This document shows positions 1 to 6,621 of a DNA stretch of 6,853 nucleotides, one piece after another. This DNA is from Thermoleophilaceae bacterium (GTDB taxonomy: Bacteria > Actinomycetota > Thermoleophilia > Solirubrobacterales > Thermoleophilaceae). The position numbers were made by a program, and so were the translations under genes. Position 1 is the first letter of the stretch. Each line of letters opens with the position of its first letter. The notes under the pieces were generated by a model. That model worked only from the letters and a program-made list of their open reading frames with translations, did no database searches and had not been told where the DNA came from. The stretch lies in contig JACCZR010000021.1 in assembly GCA_013695855.1 (NCBI GenBank), positions 1 to 6,853 on the forward strand. The letters run 5' to 3'.

Positions 1-2
1 TC

Positions 3-152
3 ACCAACCGCAACACCCACTTCATGACCTGGAACCTGCTCCACCTCGCGCGGATGCTCAAGGACGCCGGCGGCATCCCGGCCCACGGCAACCGCCGCTC
101 GGAGTGGGACGCCGGCTGCTCGCGCGAGCAAGCGAACCCCGAGCACAGGTAA
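3..152 (+). CDS. C-terminal 49 residues of an unrecognised protein
   Basis: An open frame enters from the left edge and stops at TAA (150-152); its start lies outside the window. The 49 visible residues begin TNRNTHFMTWNLLHLARM and end in a segment with HGNRRSEWDAGC and a final NPEHR. The mix of Trp, Asn, His and Met and the G/C-rich third positions look like real coding sequence, and the other forward frames do not give as plausible a protein. I do not recognise the family. The gene converges on topB, and a strong hairpin lies immediately after its stop, consistent with a gene end. The frame is fairly sure; the function is unknown. Confidence 0.55.
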   Translation, partial: TNRNTHFMTWNLLHLARMLKDAGGIPAHGNRRSEWDAGCSREQANPEHR

Positions 153-153
153 G

Positions 154-196
154 CCAGGGCGCCTTTGCCGCGCATAGCGCGGTCAAAGCGCCCTGG
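154..196. terminator. Long hairpin between converging genes, likely bidirectional terminator
   Basis: An inverted repeat with two 20-base arms (154-173 and 177-196) closes on a three-base ATA loop. The outer stem pairs CCAGGGCG with CGCCCTGG, the middle stem CTTTG with CAAAG, and the inner stem CCGCGC with GCGCGG. The only interruptions are single-base bulges at 162 and 183. It starts two bases after the stop of the left-hand gene and lies 39 bases beyond the stop of topB, so it could end transcription from both sides. No T-tract follows on either strand, which is common for high-GC actinobacterial terminators. An alternative small stem (188-192 with 197-201) overlaps its right arm. Confidence 0.7.
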
Positions 197-234
197 GGCG
201 CCTGGGCCCGCCTTACCCGGGTGAAAGGTCCCGG

Positions 235-2586
<2,352 letters not shown>

Positions 2587-2594
2587 TGCTGTGG

Positions 2595-2600
2595 AGGGTA
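2595..2600 (-). promoter_or_regulatory. Possible −10 element of topB
   Basis: Read on the minus strand, TACCCT fits the actinobacterial TANNNT −10 pattern and ends 8 bases before the GTG start of topB. This spacing would put the transcript start at or next to the start codon (leaderless), consistent with the absence of a Shine-Dalgarno sequence. The −35 position (2618-2623, GAGACG on the minus strand) matches the TTGACA consensus at only three of six bases. The pattern is short enough to arise by chance. Confidence 0.35.
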
Positions 2601-2857
2601 GGCGGTCAGTCCAGCGCCGTCTCGGTGAGCCCCGGACGCGCCCGTGGCGCGATCACACCCGCGTGCCCTGCTGCCGCAGATTCTGGAGGTCCCACAGCGC
2701 GAGGCCGTGGCCCATTCGCTGGCGTCGGGTCCGCCGGCCACGAGATCCTCCTCGTCGGTGGACCGACGCCAGTCCGACCGCCGGAAGGAGAAGACTCGGC
2801 AGTCGACCTTCGTGACTCCAACGCTTGTAGAAGCCCTTGGCCACCGATGACGTGTCG

Positions 2858-2886
2858 TTCTCAGGTCAGCATCAAGATGCTAGCCT
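2858..2886 (+). promoter_or_regulatory. Likely promoter of the first toxin–antitoxin pair
   Basis: A −10 element TAGCCT (2881-2886, TANNNT) lies 6 bases before the antitoxin ATG. Seventeen bases upstream of it, TTCTCA (2858-2863) matches TTGACA at four of six positions. No Shine-Dalgarno sequence precedes the ATG, so a leaderless transcript is likely. An inverted repeat occupies the spacer and touches the −10, as expected for an autoregulated toxin–antitoxin promoter. Confidence 0.5.
2868..2881. promoter_or_regulatory. Inverted repeat, candidate operator of the RHH antitoxin
   Basis: AGCATC and GATGCT form perfect 6-base arms separated by AA, between the −35 and −10 of the first toxin–antitoxin promoter. 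The last base of the repeat is the first base of the −10. A further AGCAT half-site lies at 2890-2894, overlapping the ATG. Ribbon-helix-helix antitoxins are known to bind short inverted repeats of this size as dimers of dimers and to repress their own operon. The repeat is seen directly; the binding is inferred. Confidence 0.5.
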
Positions 2887-2892
2887 CCAAGC

Positions 2893-3126
2893 ATGCGTAC
2901 GACGGTGACCCTCGCAGACGATGTGGCAGCAGCCGTCGAACGCTTACGGAGCGAGCACACGATCGGCGTGAGCCAGGCGGTCAACCAGCTGGTCCGCGCA
3001 GGTTTGGCCGCGCAGCCCCAGGCGAGCACCTTTGTTCAGCGGACCCACAGCATGGGTGAAGGCTTCGTCGACGTCACGAACGTGTGGGAGGCGATCGAAG
3101 CGGCGGAGACGCCCGCCGCCCGCTGA
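2893..3126 (+). CDS. vapB: Ribbon-helix-helix antitoxin (VapB/CopG-like)
   Basis: A 77-residue protein that should neutralise the PIN toxin encoded directly downstream and repress the shared promoter. The N-terminus MRTTVTLADDVAAAVERL is the classic RHH pattern: a short DNA-contacting β-strand at about residues 2-7, helix A at about 8-21, a turn around TIGVSQ, and helix B at about 26-38 (AVNQLVRAGL). The C-terminal half ends FVDVTNVWEAIEAAE, a likely toxin-binding segment that is flexible before and helical at the end. The ATG at 2893 is chosen because it gives the standard RHH start and sits correctly behind the −10. Its TGA overlaps the toxin ATG by one base (TGATG), so the two are translationally coupled. 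The family and pairing are well supported; the exact VapB subtype is not determinable here. Confidence 0.88.
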   Translation: MRTTVTLADDVAAAVERLRSEHTIGVSQAVNQLVRAGLAAQPQASTFVQRTHSMGEGFVDVTNVWEAIEAAETPAAR

Positions 3127-3551
3127 TGCTGCTCGATGCGAACCTGCTCGTCTTCGCCGTGCACGAAGAGAGTCCGTCGCACTCCTCGGCCCGCGACTGG
3201 CTGCAGGAGGTCTTGAGAGGTGCACGGCGGGTCGGCTTTCCATGGCAGAGCATCGGTGCCTTTCTGAGGATCACGACCAACCCCCGGATCTTCGCGCGGC
3301 CCCTTCCCCCGGCCGTGGCGTGGGAACGGGTGAGCGACTGGCTCGACTCTGGTATCGCGTGGGTTCCCGAGCCCGGTCGACGGCACGCGGAGATCCTCGG
3401 TGGCCTGATCACCCGGCACCACGTCAGCGGCAACCTCGTGCCGGACACCCAGCTTGCAGCGCTCGCGATCGAGCACGGCGTGACGCTCTGCTCGGCCGAC
3501 TCTGACTTCGCGCGCTTTGCGGAGGTCCGGTGGGTTAACCCGCTGGCCTGA
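3126..3551 (+). CDS. vapC: PIN-domain ribonuclease toxin (VapC)
   Basis: A 141-residue PIN toxin, expected to be a Mg2+-dependent endoribonuclease that cuts tRNA or rRNA when released from its antitoxin. Visible active-site acids are Asp4 (MLLDANLL), Asp107 (NLVPDTQLAALAIEHG), and Asp125 with Asp127 in SADSDFARF. The segment FPWQSIGAFLRITTNPRIF (about 38-56) is characteristic of the TIGR00028-type mycobacterial VapC group, where the usual second-position Glu is not obvious. The C-terminal RWVNPL is also typical of that group. The frame extends further upstream, but the ATG at 3126 is preferred: it places the family N-terminus correctly and overlaps the antitoxin stop by one base. There is no good ribosome site at normal spacing, so translation probably depends on coupling. 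The length is normal and the gene appears intact. Confidence 0.92.
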   Translation: MLLDANLLVFAVHEESPSHSSARDWLQEVLRGARRVGFPWQSIGAFLRITTNPRIFARPLPPAVAWERVSDWLDSGIAWVPEPGRRHAEILGGLITRHHVSGNLVPDTQLAALAIEHGVTLCSADSDFARFAEVRWVNPLA

Positions 3552-3716
3552 ATCCCTGAGCCGCCAAGCCAGTCCCGCGCTCGCCCCGAGCCGAGCCGCG
3601 TCGCAATCTCCGCGTCGGCAGCCTCGGCGCTCGGGACGTGGCCGGTGCGCGATCCACGGGTCGCCGCCCCCCACGCCCCACGCCCGCGAGCCGGACGGCC
3701 GGTGAGGCGGCGATCG

Positions 3717-3724
3717 GTAGCTAC
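3717..3724. promoter_or_regulatory. Palindrome upstream of the Phd antitoxin, candidate operator
   Basis: GTAGCTAC is a perfect 8-base palindrome lying 6 bases upstream of the −10-like element of the second toxin–antitoxin pair. Phd/YefM antitoxins are known to bind short palindromes of about this length at their own promoters. An 8-base palindrome can occur by chance, so only its position argues for function. Confidence 0.3.
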
Positions 3725-3730
3725 ACAGGT

Positions 3731-3738
3731 GATAATGT
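3731..3738 (+). promoter_or_regulatory. −10 region of the second toxin–antitoxin pair
   Basis: The AT-rich GATAATGT stands out in very GC-rich surroundings. It contains GATAAT (3731-3736) and, offset by two, TAATGT (3733-3738, TANNNT), the latter ending 6 bases before the antitoxin ATG. This is the same spacing as in the first pair and suggests a leaderless transcript. No convincing −35 is seen 17 bases upstream. Confidence 0.5.
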
Positions 3739-3744
3739 GGCCTC

Positions 3745-4023
3745 ATGCTCGAGGTCGGCGTCAGGCAGCTCAAGAACGAGCTCAGCGGCTACCTGCGTCG
3801 CGTTCGCTCGGGAGAGCGGGTGCGGGTGACGCTGCGGGGAGCGCCTGTGGCCGACCTCGTCCCGCCCGAGGAGCCGTATCCGGGCGAGCAGCTGGATCGG
3901 CTGATCGCCGCCGGACGGGTGACTCCGGCGTCCGCCCCCAAGCGGGAGCCGCCGCCCCTCACCGGTCCCCGCGACGACTCGGCGTCCGCGCTCATCCTCG
4001 CCGAGCGGGAGGAGGATCGCTGA
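3745..4023 (+). CDS. Phd/YefM-family antitoxin
   Basis: A 92-residue antitoxin, expected to bind and block the following PIN toxin and to repress its own promoter. The N-terminal part, VGVRQLKNELSGYLRRVRSG (4-23), followed by ERVRVTLRGAPVADLVP (24-40), is the Phd/YefM fold: a helix that replaces the usual 'VSEARANLSRLL' pattern, then the strand–turn–strand 'v.v.r.GkpvA.Lvp'. The middle (41-75) is Pro-rich and probably disordered. The C-terminal DDSASALILAEREEDR is the usual toxin-binding tail. The ATG at 3745 is chosen because MLEVGVRQLK is the family start and sits behind the −10 element. The stop TGA overlaps the likely CTG start of the toxin by three bases. Phd-type antitoxins paired with PIN toxins are common in actinobacteria. 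Confidence 0.9.
   Translation: MLEVGVRQLKNELSGYLRRVRSGERVRVTLRGAPVADLVPPEEPYPGEQLDRLIAAGRVTPASAPKREPPPLTGPRDDSASALILAEREEDR
4007..4015 (+). promoter_or_regulatory. Ribosome binding site that supports the CTG start
   Basis: GGGAGGAGG lies inside the end of the antitoxin gene. Its first GGAGG (4008-4012) is 7 bases, and its second (4011-4015) 4 bases, before the CTG at 4020. It is the strongest Shine-Dalgarno match I noticed ahead of any gene here and argues for initiation at 4020 despite the unusual codon. Confidence 0.6.
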
Positions 4024-4427
4024 GGCTGTATCTCGACTCGAGTGCGCTCGTCAAGCGCTACAAGCTCGAGTCCAAAAGCGAGGCGGTGCGGGAGGCGATG
4101 GCCAACAGCGACCTCTGGCTCGTCTGCCGGACCGCGTTCCTCGAAACGGGCCGAGCCCTCGCAGTCGGCTGCGGCCCCGACAGCTCCGAGCTTGGGTGTT
4201 TCCTTGCCGAATGGCGGTCCTTCACCGTGGTCGAAGTGGACCAGCCGCTCGTCGAGGCAGCCCTGGAGCTCGCCATCGAACACGGGCTGAGGTCACTCGA
4301 CTCGCTGCAGCTGGCAGGGGCGGCCCTGGGAGGTCATGACACCGTGTGCGCGACCTTCGACCGGCGCCTGTGGAACGCCGCGGCGGCGCTCGGCCTGACC
4401 ACGCTCCCGCAGCAAAGCCCTGCCTGA
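4020..4427 (+). CDS. vapC: PIN-domain ribonuclease toxin (VapC), probable CTG start
   Basis: A 135-residue PIN toxin, expected to be a metal-dependent endoribonuclease held inactive by the Phd-type antitoxin. The catalytic quartet is complete: Asp6 (RLYLDSSALVKRY), Glu42 (FLETGRAL), Asp94 (GLRSLDSLQLAGA) and Asp114 (ATFDRRLW). The N-terminus normally reads M-R-L-Y-L-D-S-S-A in such toxins. Here the codon at the Met position is CTG (4020-4022), overlapping the antitoxin TGA as CTGA, the counterpart of the usual GTGA or ATGA overlap. The next in-frame GTG (4086) and ATG (4098) would delete Asp6, and no ATG, GTG or TTG lies close upstream in frame. A strong ribosome site precedes the CTG. It shares little with the first PIN toxin beyond the fold, so the two pairs are not a duplication. 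Confidence 0.9.
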   Translation: MRLYLDSSALVKRYKLESKSEAVREAMANSDLWLVCRTAFLETGRALAVGCGPDSSELGCFLAEWRSFTVVEVDQPLVEAALELAIEHGLRSLDSLQLAGAALGGHDTVCATFDRRLWNAAAALGLTTLPQQSPA

Positions 4428-4476
4428 AGCCGGCAGCGATCGGCCGATGGCCAGCGCGGCCGAGCCGGCGCCGGCT
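4428..4476. terminator. Possible terminator hairpin between converging genes
   Basis: AGCCGGC (4428-4434), just after the toxin stop, pairs with GCCGGCT (4470-4476), which ends within the stop codon of the converging LOX-like gene. A second stem can form inside it between the CGGCCG copies at 4441-4446 and 4457-4462. There is no T-tract. Position between two converging stops favours a bidirectional terminator, but GC-rich DNA forms such stems easily. Confidence 0.35.
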
Positions 4477-5326
4477 AGTAGCTGTCGTCCGCCGGCGGGG
4501 GCGGGGGCGAGCCGCTGCCCTGCCCCGGACAGCGCCGGGCGCCGCGCTTTCGGTACGGCAGACGCACGATCACGGTCGAGCGGTTGTTGGCCTCGTTGGA
4601 CTCGTGGAGCCAGTTGCGCGGGTCGGCCGTGTGCTGGTAGGCAAAGCAGCCCCGCAGGCCGGTCACGTCGATCCACTGCTCGGGATAGCTCGGCGGGTAG
4701 ACGTCCGACCAGCCCACGGAGGTGCCGAGCACCACTCGCCGCTGGCCCGGGTTGGTGTTGCAGGCCGGGTAGCGGCGGCGGCGGGGCGAGCGCGCCAGCC
4801 GCGGCCTGGTGTGCGAGAGGTCGCGCAGGCAGTAGGCAACCTTCGGGCCGGTCCGGACCCGGCGGGTGCGCTCGCCGGCCGCGTTCAGCCGCCACAGGGA
4901 GAACGAGGCCGCCCGGTAGAACTTCCAGTAGCTGCGGTTAGCGTGGGCGAACTTGAACTGCAGCCGGGCGCCGGTGCGGAAGGTGAGCCGCCTCCCTGCG
5001 CGCGTGTAGATGCTCTGCACGGCGTTCATGAAGCGGCCGCCGGAGCGCCGGCCGCGCAGCTCGGCGGGGCCCGCGCCGAGGCTGTCGATCGAGTTGCCGG
5101 CGCGCAGGAGGCTGCGCCCGCGGCGCGTCTGGCGGTCGACGCGCAGACCGTAGGGGCGTCGCATCACCAGGTCCGGGCAGCGCAGGTTCGCGGCGACCGG
5201 CGCAAAGCAGGGATTGGGGTCCTTGGCCGCGGCTTTGGAGGCCGAAGGCGCCGCGCCGACCCCGGCGGTGGCGAGGGCGAGCGCCAGGAGGGCCAGGAGG
5301 AGGGCGAGCCAGAGAGCGCGGCGCAC
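4475..5326 (-). CDS. Secreted lysyl-oxidase-like protein lacking copper histidines
   Basis: A 283-residue protein with a signal peptide: MRR, a hydrophobic stretch at about 4-23, then small residues around GAAPSAS where cleavage is likely. Residues about 50-258 resemble the lysyl oxidase domain (PF01186). GPAELRG (86-92) resembles the strand before the active site. YWKFYRAASFSLWRL (133-147) aligns with the 'HWHF…YELW' copper site. GPKVAYCLRD (160-169) matches human LOX GHKASFCLED. GWSDVYPPSYPEQWIDVTGL (205-224) matches the CYDTY…QWIDITDV block, and HESNEANN (241-248) matches ESDYTNN. Lys162 and Tyr210 align with the two residues that make the LTQ cofactor in human LOX (Lys320, Tyr355). The three copper histidines appear as Arg131, Tyr133 and Lys135, so amine oxidase activity is doubtful. 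Cys166 and Cys189 are kept. The tail is SPPPPPADDSY. The start is GTG (5324-5326), chosen for the signal peptide. It lies 87 bases downstream of marP, on the same strand. Confidence 0.78.
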   Translation of the reverse strand: MRRALWLALLLALLALALATAGVGAAPSASKAAAKDPNPCFAPVAANLRCPDLVMRRPYGLRVDRQTRRGRSLLRAGNSIDSLGAGPAELRGRRSGGRFMNAVQSIYTRAGRRLTFRTGARLQFKFAHANRSYWKFYRAASFSLWRLNAAGERTRRVRTGPKVAYCLRDLSHTRPRLARSPRRRRYPACNTNPGQRRVVLGTSVGWSDVYPPSYPEQWIDVTGLRGCFAYQHTADPRNWLHESNEANNRSTVIVRLPYRKRGARRCPGQGSGSPPPPPADDSY

Positions 5327-5350
5327 GGCGGCACTAACCCAGCCGGGGAA

Positions 5351-5388
5351 CCCGAGTTGCGCAGCAATCGGACTGCGCTCGTCCCGGG
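5351..5388 (-). terminator. Hairpin between marP and the LOX-like gene
   Basis: A stem pairs GCGCAG (5359-5364) with CTGCGC (5373-5378) around an 8-base loop, and an outer stem pairs CCCGAG (5351-5356) with CCCGGG (5383-5388) with one mismatch. A second small hairpin (AGCTGCG 5395-5401 with CGTAGCT 5408-5414) abuts the marP stop. These may end or attenuate marP transcription before the LOX-like gene. No T-tract is seen, and read-through remains possible. Confidence 0.35.
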
Positions 5389-5413
5389 CGATCTAGCTGC
5401 GCTCCTGCGTAGC

Positions 5414-6562
5414 TCACTCGGCGCAGGGGCCCGTGCCCACGGGACCCCGCACTCGCTCGAGCGCCGGGGCCGTGATCGAGTCCGGCACGCCGTAGCCACT
5501 CTTGCCGCCGGAGCCGACCGAGACCGCGAAGGTCGTCGTGACCACCTCACCCTCGGCGTCGACCACCGGACCGCCCGAGTCCCCCGGAAGCACGGACCCG
5601 CGCACGAGGGTGACGCGGCGGCTGATCGGCCCGCGGCCGTAGGCGTCCTGTGTGCGAAAGCTGCGGGTCTCCGCCAGACGACCGGCAGCCACGGTGTAGT
5701 CGCCGTTGCCCGGAAAGCCGAGGATGGCCGCAGCGGCGCCGGGGCGCGCCGCGGCGTCCAGACGCAGCGCCGGGACGCCCTCCGTCGCGGGCACGCGCAG
5801 GATCGCCAAGTCGTTCTTCGCGTCGTAGTGCACCGCCTGGGCGTCCAGGCGCTCCCCCTTGCCTTCGAGCTGGACGGTGGTGTCCTCCTGGCCGGCAACC
5901 ACGTGGGCGTTTGTCACCACCAGCCCGCCGCCCGCCACCCAGCCGCTGCCCTGCACCCCAAGCCCACACGCCGTGCCCAGCACCCGCACCACACTGCGCC
6001 GGGCGGCCCGCACCTGTGGATCGCGCGCAATCGCCGGATCCGGAGGGCGAACCTCGGGCTGAGGCCCGCGGAGGCCGGGGAATGGGTCGAAGCGCGCGAG
6101 CGTCTTGAGCAGCGGCCCGCTCGGCGGCAGCGCGGCGTTGAGGCGCTGGAGGATCGAGGAGCGCTGGATCGGCTCGCGCAGCTGGCGCGCTCCCGGCGTG
6201 TTCAGCGCCACCGCGCCCGCCAGCCAGACCAGGCCGAGTCCGATGGCGGCCACCAGCAGCGCGCCGCCGAGACCGTCGAGCGCACCGAGCTTGCCGCCGA
6301 GCCGGCCGCGCAGGCGAAAGCCGAGCAGCTCCAGGCCGGCTGCCAGGACCCCGCCCACAAGCAGCGCTCCCATCAGCGCGAACAACGGCCCGTAGGGCGA
6401 GCGCGAACCCTCGGAGAGCAGCATCGGGCTCAAACGCGAGCCCAAGAACCCACCAGCGACGAACCCCACCAGCGACATTCCGCCCACGATCAGCCCCTGC
6501 GCGTATCCCCATACGGCCATGAGGAGCGCGAAGCCCAGGATGATCCAGTCGACTGTGGTCAC
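5414..6562 (-). CDS. marP: MarP-type membrane serine protease (CvpA + trypsin-like)
   Basis: A 382-residue membrane protease that in Mycobacterium tuberculosis (Rv3671c, 397 residues) acts in the periplasm in acid and oxidative stress survival. The N-terminal CvpA-like part has four predicted membrane segments at about 5-21, 28-46, 59-81 and 96-119. A linker (about 120-185, Pro-rich near the end) leads to a trypsin-like domain. Its catalytic triad is complete: His220 (TNAHVV), Asp251 (KNDLAIL) and Ser329 (LPGDSGGP). Cys199 and Cys380 occupy the places of the regulatory disulfide Cys214–Cys395 in the mycobacterial enzyme; both are shifted by 15 residues, as is the catalytic His. The protein ends two residues after Cys380. 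The start is GTG at 6560-6562, just before the first membrane segment (TTVDWIILGFALL). It is divergent from a PBP-like gene, and the LOX-like gene lies downstream on the same strand. Family assignment is firm; substrate and stress role are by homology only. Confidence 0.93.
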   Translation of the reverse strand: MTTVDWIILGFALLMAVWGYAQGLIVGGMSLVGFVAGGFLGSRLSPMLLSEGSRSPYGPLFALMGALLVGGVLAAGLELLGFRLRGRLGGKLGALDGLGGALLVAAIGLGLVWLAGAVALNTPGARQLREPIQRSSILQRLNAALPPSGPLLKTLARFDPFPGLRGPQPEVRPPDPAIARDPQVRAARRSVVRVLGTACGLGVQGSGWVAGGGLVVTNAHVVAGQEDTTVQLEGKGERLDAQAVHYDAKNDLAILRVPATEGVPALRLDAAARPGAAAAILGFPGNGDYTVAAGRLAETRSFRTQDAYGRGPISRRVTLVRGSVLPGDSGGPVVDAEGEVVTTTFAVSVGSGGKSGYGVPDSITAPALERVRGPVGTGPCAE

Positions 6563-6571
6563 GGTGTGCGG

Positions 6572-6577
6572 AAACTA
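6572..6577 (-). promoter_or_regulatory. Possible −10 element of marP
   Basis: TAGTTT on the minus strand fits TANNNT and ends 9 bases before the GTG start. No good −35 or ribosome site is visible, so the message would have little or no leader. It sits in a 41-base space shared with the divergent PBP-like gene. Confidence 0.35.
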
Positions 6578-6592
6578 GCGGGACGACCGGGT

Positions 6593-6598
6593 TACCCT
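6593..6598 (+). promoter_or_regulatory. Possible −10 element of the PBP-like gene
   Basis: TACCCT fits TANNNT and ends 5 bases before the ATG of a five-codon frame and 19 bases before the preferred TTG start. A GAAGG follows directly (6599-6603), too close to the ATG to serve it and rather far (14 bases) from the TTG. The opposing −10 of marP is 15 bases away, so the two promoters probably compete. Confidence 0.3.
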
Positions 6599-6603
6599 GA
6601 AGG

Positions 6604-6621
6604 ATGAGCGCCCGCCCTTGA
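6604..6621 (+). other. Five-codon mini-ORF overlapping the PBP start
   Basis: ATG AGC GCC CGC CCT TGA encodes MSARP and stops so that its TGA overlaps the TTG of the downstream frame as TTGA. Either this is a leader minicistron that delivers ribosomes to the TTG, or it is the true start of the PBP-like protein separated from its frame by a one-base indel; removing one base would fuse MSARP to LSPLLPTDR. The sequence alone does not decide. Confidence 0.3.

Larger units (their letters stand above)
2587..2892. other. 306-base intergenic stretch with no convincing gene
   Basis: This lies between the divergent topB and vapB starts and should hold both promoters. All minus-strand frames stay open over much of it. 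The most protein-like is a 63-codon GTG frame at 2653-2844 (−), beginning VAKGFYKRWSHEGRLPSLLL. Its second half becomes very Arg- and Gly-rich, and two other minus frames are equally long, so I do not call it a gene. It could be a decayed remnant of an older gene or simply GC-rich spacer. I see no RNA gene in it. Confidence 0.5.

Noticed and set aside
3036..3773. Minus-strand open frame of 245 codons over the first PIN toxin and following spacer
   Set aside because: It overlaps two well-supported genes and its product looks random.
3645..4019. Upstream extension of the second PIN toxin frame, as a 260-residue fused protein
   Set aside because: The upstream part runs through the Phd-type antitoxin in another frame and is Arg/Ala-rich without motifs; the conserved toxin begins at 4020.
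3458..4292. The string AIEHG occurs in both PIN toxins, suggesting recent duplication or recombination
   Set aside because: It precedes different core motifs and the rest of the two proteins does not align closely; chance or fold-level similarity is enough.
5339..5400. tRNA-like impression from GGGTTCCCC and paired arms on the minus strand between marP and the LOX-like gene
   Set aside because: No cloverleaf with acceptor, D and anticodon arms can be formed; the arms read better as a hairpin.
6569..6593. CGGAAA, 16 bases, then GTT resembling an ECF sigma (SigE/SigH-like) promoter before the PBP-like gene
   Set aside because: The −35 part deviates at its last base and the motif is short; position is suggestive but not enough to call.
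4346..6607. Very long plus-strand open frame (753 codons) across the LOX-like and marP genes
   Set aside because: It is antisense to two genes with clear signal peptide, catalytic triad and domain motifs; its translation is Arg/Ala/Gly-rich without recognisable motifs, a typical shadow in high-GC DNA.
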